Below are positions 4,915 through 5,066 of a stretch of DNA of 5,066 nt, one piece after another. How positions within the stretch are numbered: the first letter of the stretch is position 1; the number at the start of each line of letters is the position of its first letter. Made by a program: the position numbers and the translations under genes. The DNA is from Methanocorpusculum sp. (GTDB lineage: Archaea > Halobacteriota > Methanomicrobia > Methanomicrobiales > Methanocorpusculaceae), in NCBI GenBank assembly GCA_017555685.1, contig JAFZFW010000145.1, positions 1 through 5,066 of the forward strand, given 5' to 3'. The notes below the pieces were generated by a model. That model was not told the origin of the DNA and searched no databases. It worked only from the letters and a program-made list of their open reading frames with translations.

Positions 4915-5066
4915 ACACAAACCTATCGTCCGATCGCTTCTCCAAAATTCCGCCAAGCTTTCCGGAAAACCACCCGGACGCCGCATCCGGATACGCATCA
5001 AACTCCGCCACATACGGCTTGACATCCAGGACAGGTGTTCCGTCTAAGATATCCACATTGCCTATC
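4913..5066 (-). CDS. Third TrmO/TsaA-like (UPF0066) protein, C-terminal part (truncated by window edge)
   Basis: The last 50 codons of a minus-strand gene enter from the right edge and stop with TGA at 4915-4913. The fragment contains DGTPVLDVKPYVAEFDAYPDA followed by ASGWFSGKL and ends in DDRFV. The TPVLD(V/I)KPY motif and the DAxPDA(A/S)SGW tail are hallmark C-terminal blocks of TrmO-like proteins. The tail aligns closely, position by position, with that of the copy at 2750-3235 (both end in FV), so these two look like the same subfamily. The copy next to it lacks this tail. The gene ends 7 bases before the second TrmO-like start and is probably co-transcribed with it. The N-terminal and most SAM-binding blocks are outside the window. 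Confidence 0.8.
   Translation of the reverse strand, partial: IGNVDILDGTPVLDVKPYVAEFDAYPDAASGWFSGKLGGILEKRSDDRFV

Noticed and set aside
4906..5025. N-terminal extension of the second TrmO-like gene up to an in-frame ATG at 5025
   Set aside because: These codons lie over the third TrmO-like gene in another frame, and the translated extension does not resemble the family. ATG 4905 has GAGGG and the expected N-terminus.
1..5066. CRISPR arrays, tRNA/rRNA genes, insertion sequences
   Set aside because: I found no regularly spaced repeats, no cloverleaf-like segment, no transposase motifs and no terminal inverted repeats with target duplications.

Overview
The window looks like chromosomal DNA from a methanogenic archaeon, most plausibly a Methanomicrobiales/Methanocorpusculum-type organism. 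This placement is inference from gene content, a mid-range GC coding sequence with very AT-rich promoters, and starts that are mostly SD-poor or coupled. No marker gene in the window fixes the species.

Left part: a FecCD/BtuC-type metal-chelate permease begins at 221 and runs off the left edge on the minus strand. A short AT-rich divergent promoter region (222-350) separates it from a plus-strand THEP1-type NTPase (351-899). The NTPase meets the transporter operon tail to tail with only 2 bases between the stops.

Centre: a tight minus-strand operon, read from right to left, holds an oxyanion-binding lipoprotein (ModA type, 3238-4038), a TrmO/TsaA-like putative methyltransferase (2750-3235), a ModB-type permease (1947-2753) and a ModC-type ATPase (902-1954). 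The junctions are a 2-base gap, a 4-base ATGA overlap and an 8-base overlap. Together the three transporter parts make a complete molybdate/tungstate-type ABC importer. Methanogens need Mo or W for formylmethanofuran dehydrogenase and formate dehydrogenase. The unusual part is the TrmO-family gene locked between the binding-protein and permease genes.

Right part: upstream of modA lies an AT-rich divergent region full of GTAAAT-type half-sites. It leads into a small unrecognised plus-strand ORF (4148-4354) with a good ribosome binding site. After a short gap with a perfect 9-bp hairpin come two more TrmO-family genes in tandem on the minus strand: a complete one (4468-4905) and the C-terminus of another that runs off the right edge (4913-5066). 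Three TrmO-like paralogues therefore lie within about 2.3 kb. The promoter regions of the NTPase and of modA share an AAATTwTACTTTTT element, which suggests common regulation, perhaps by Mo/W status.
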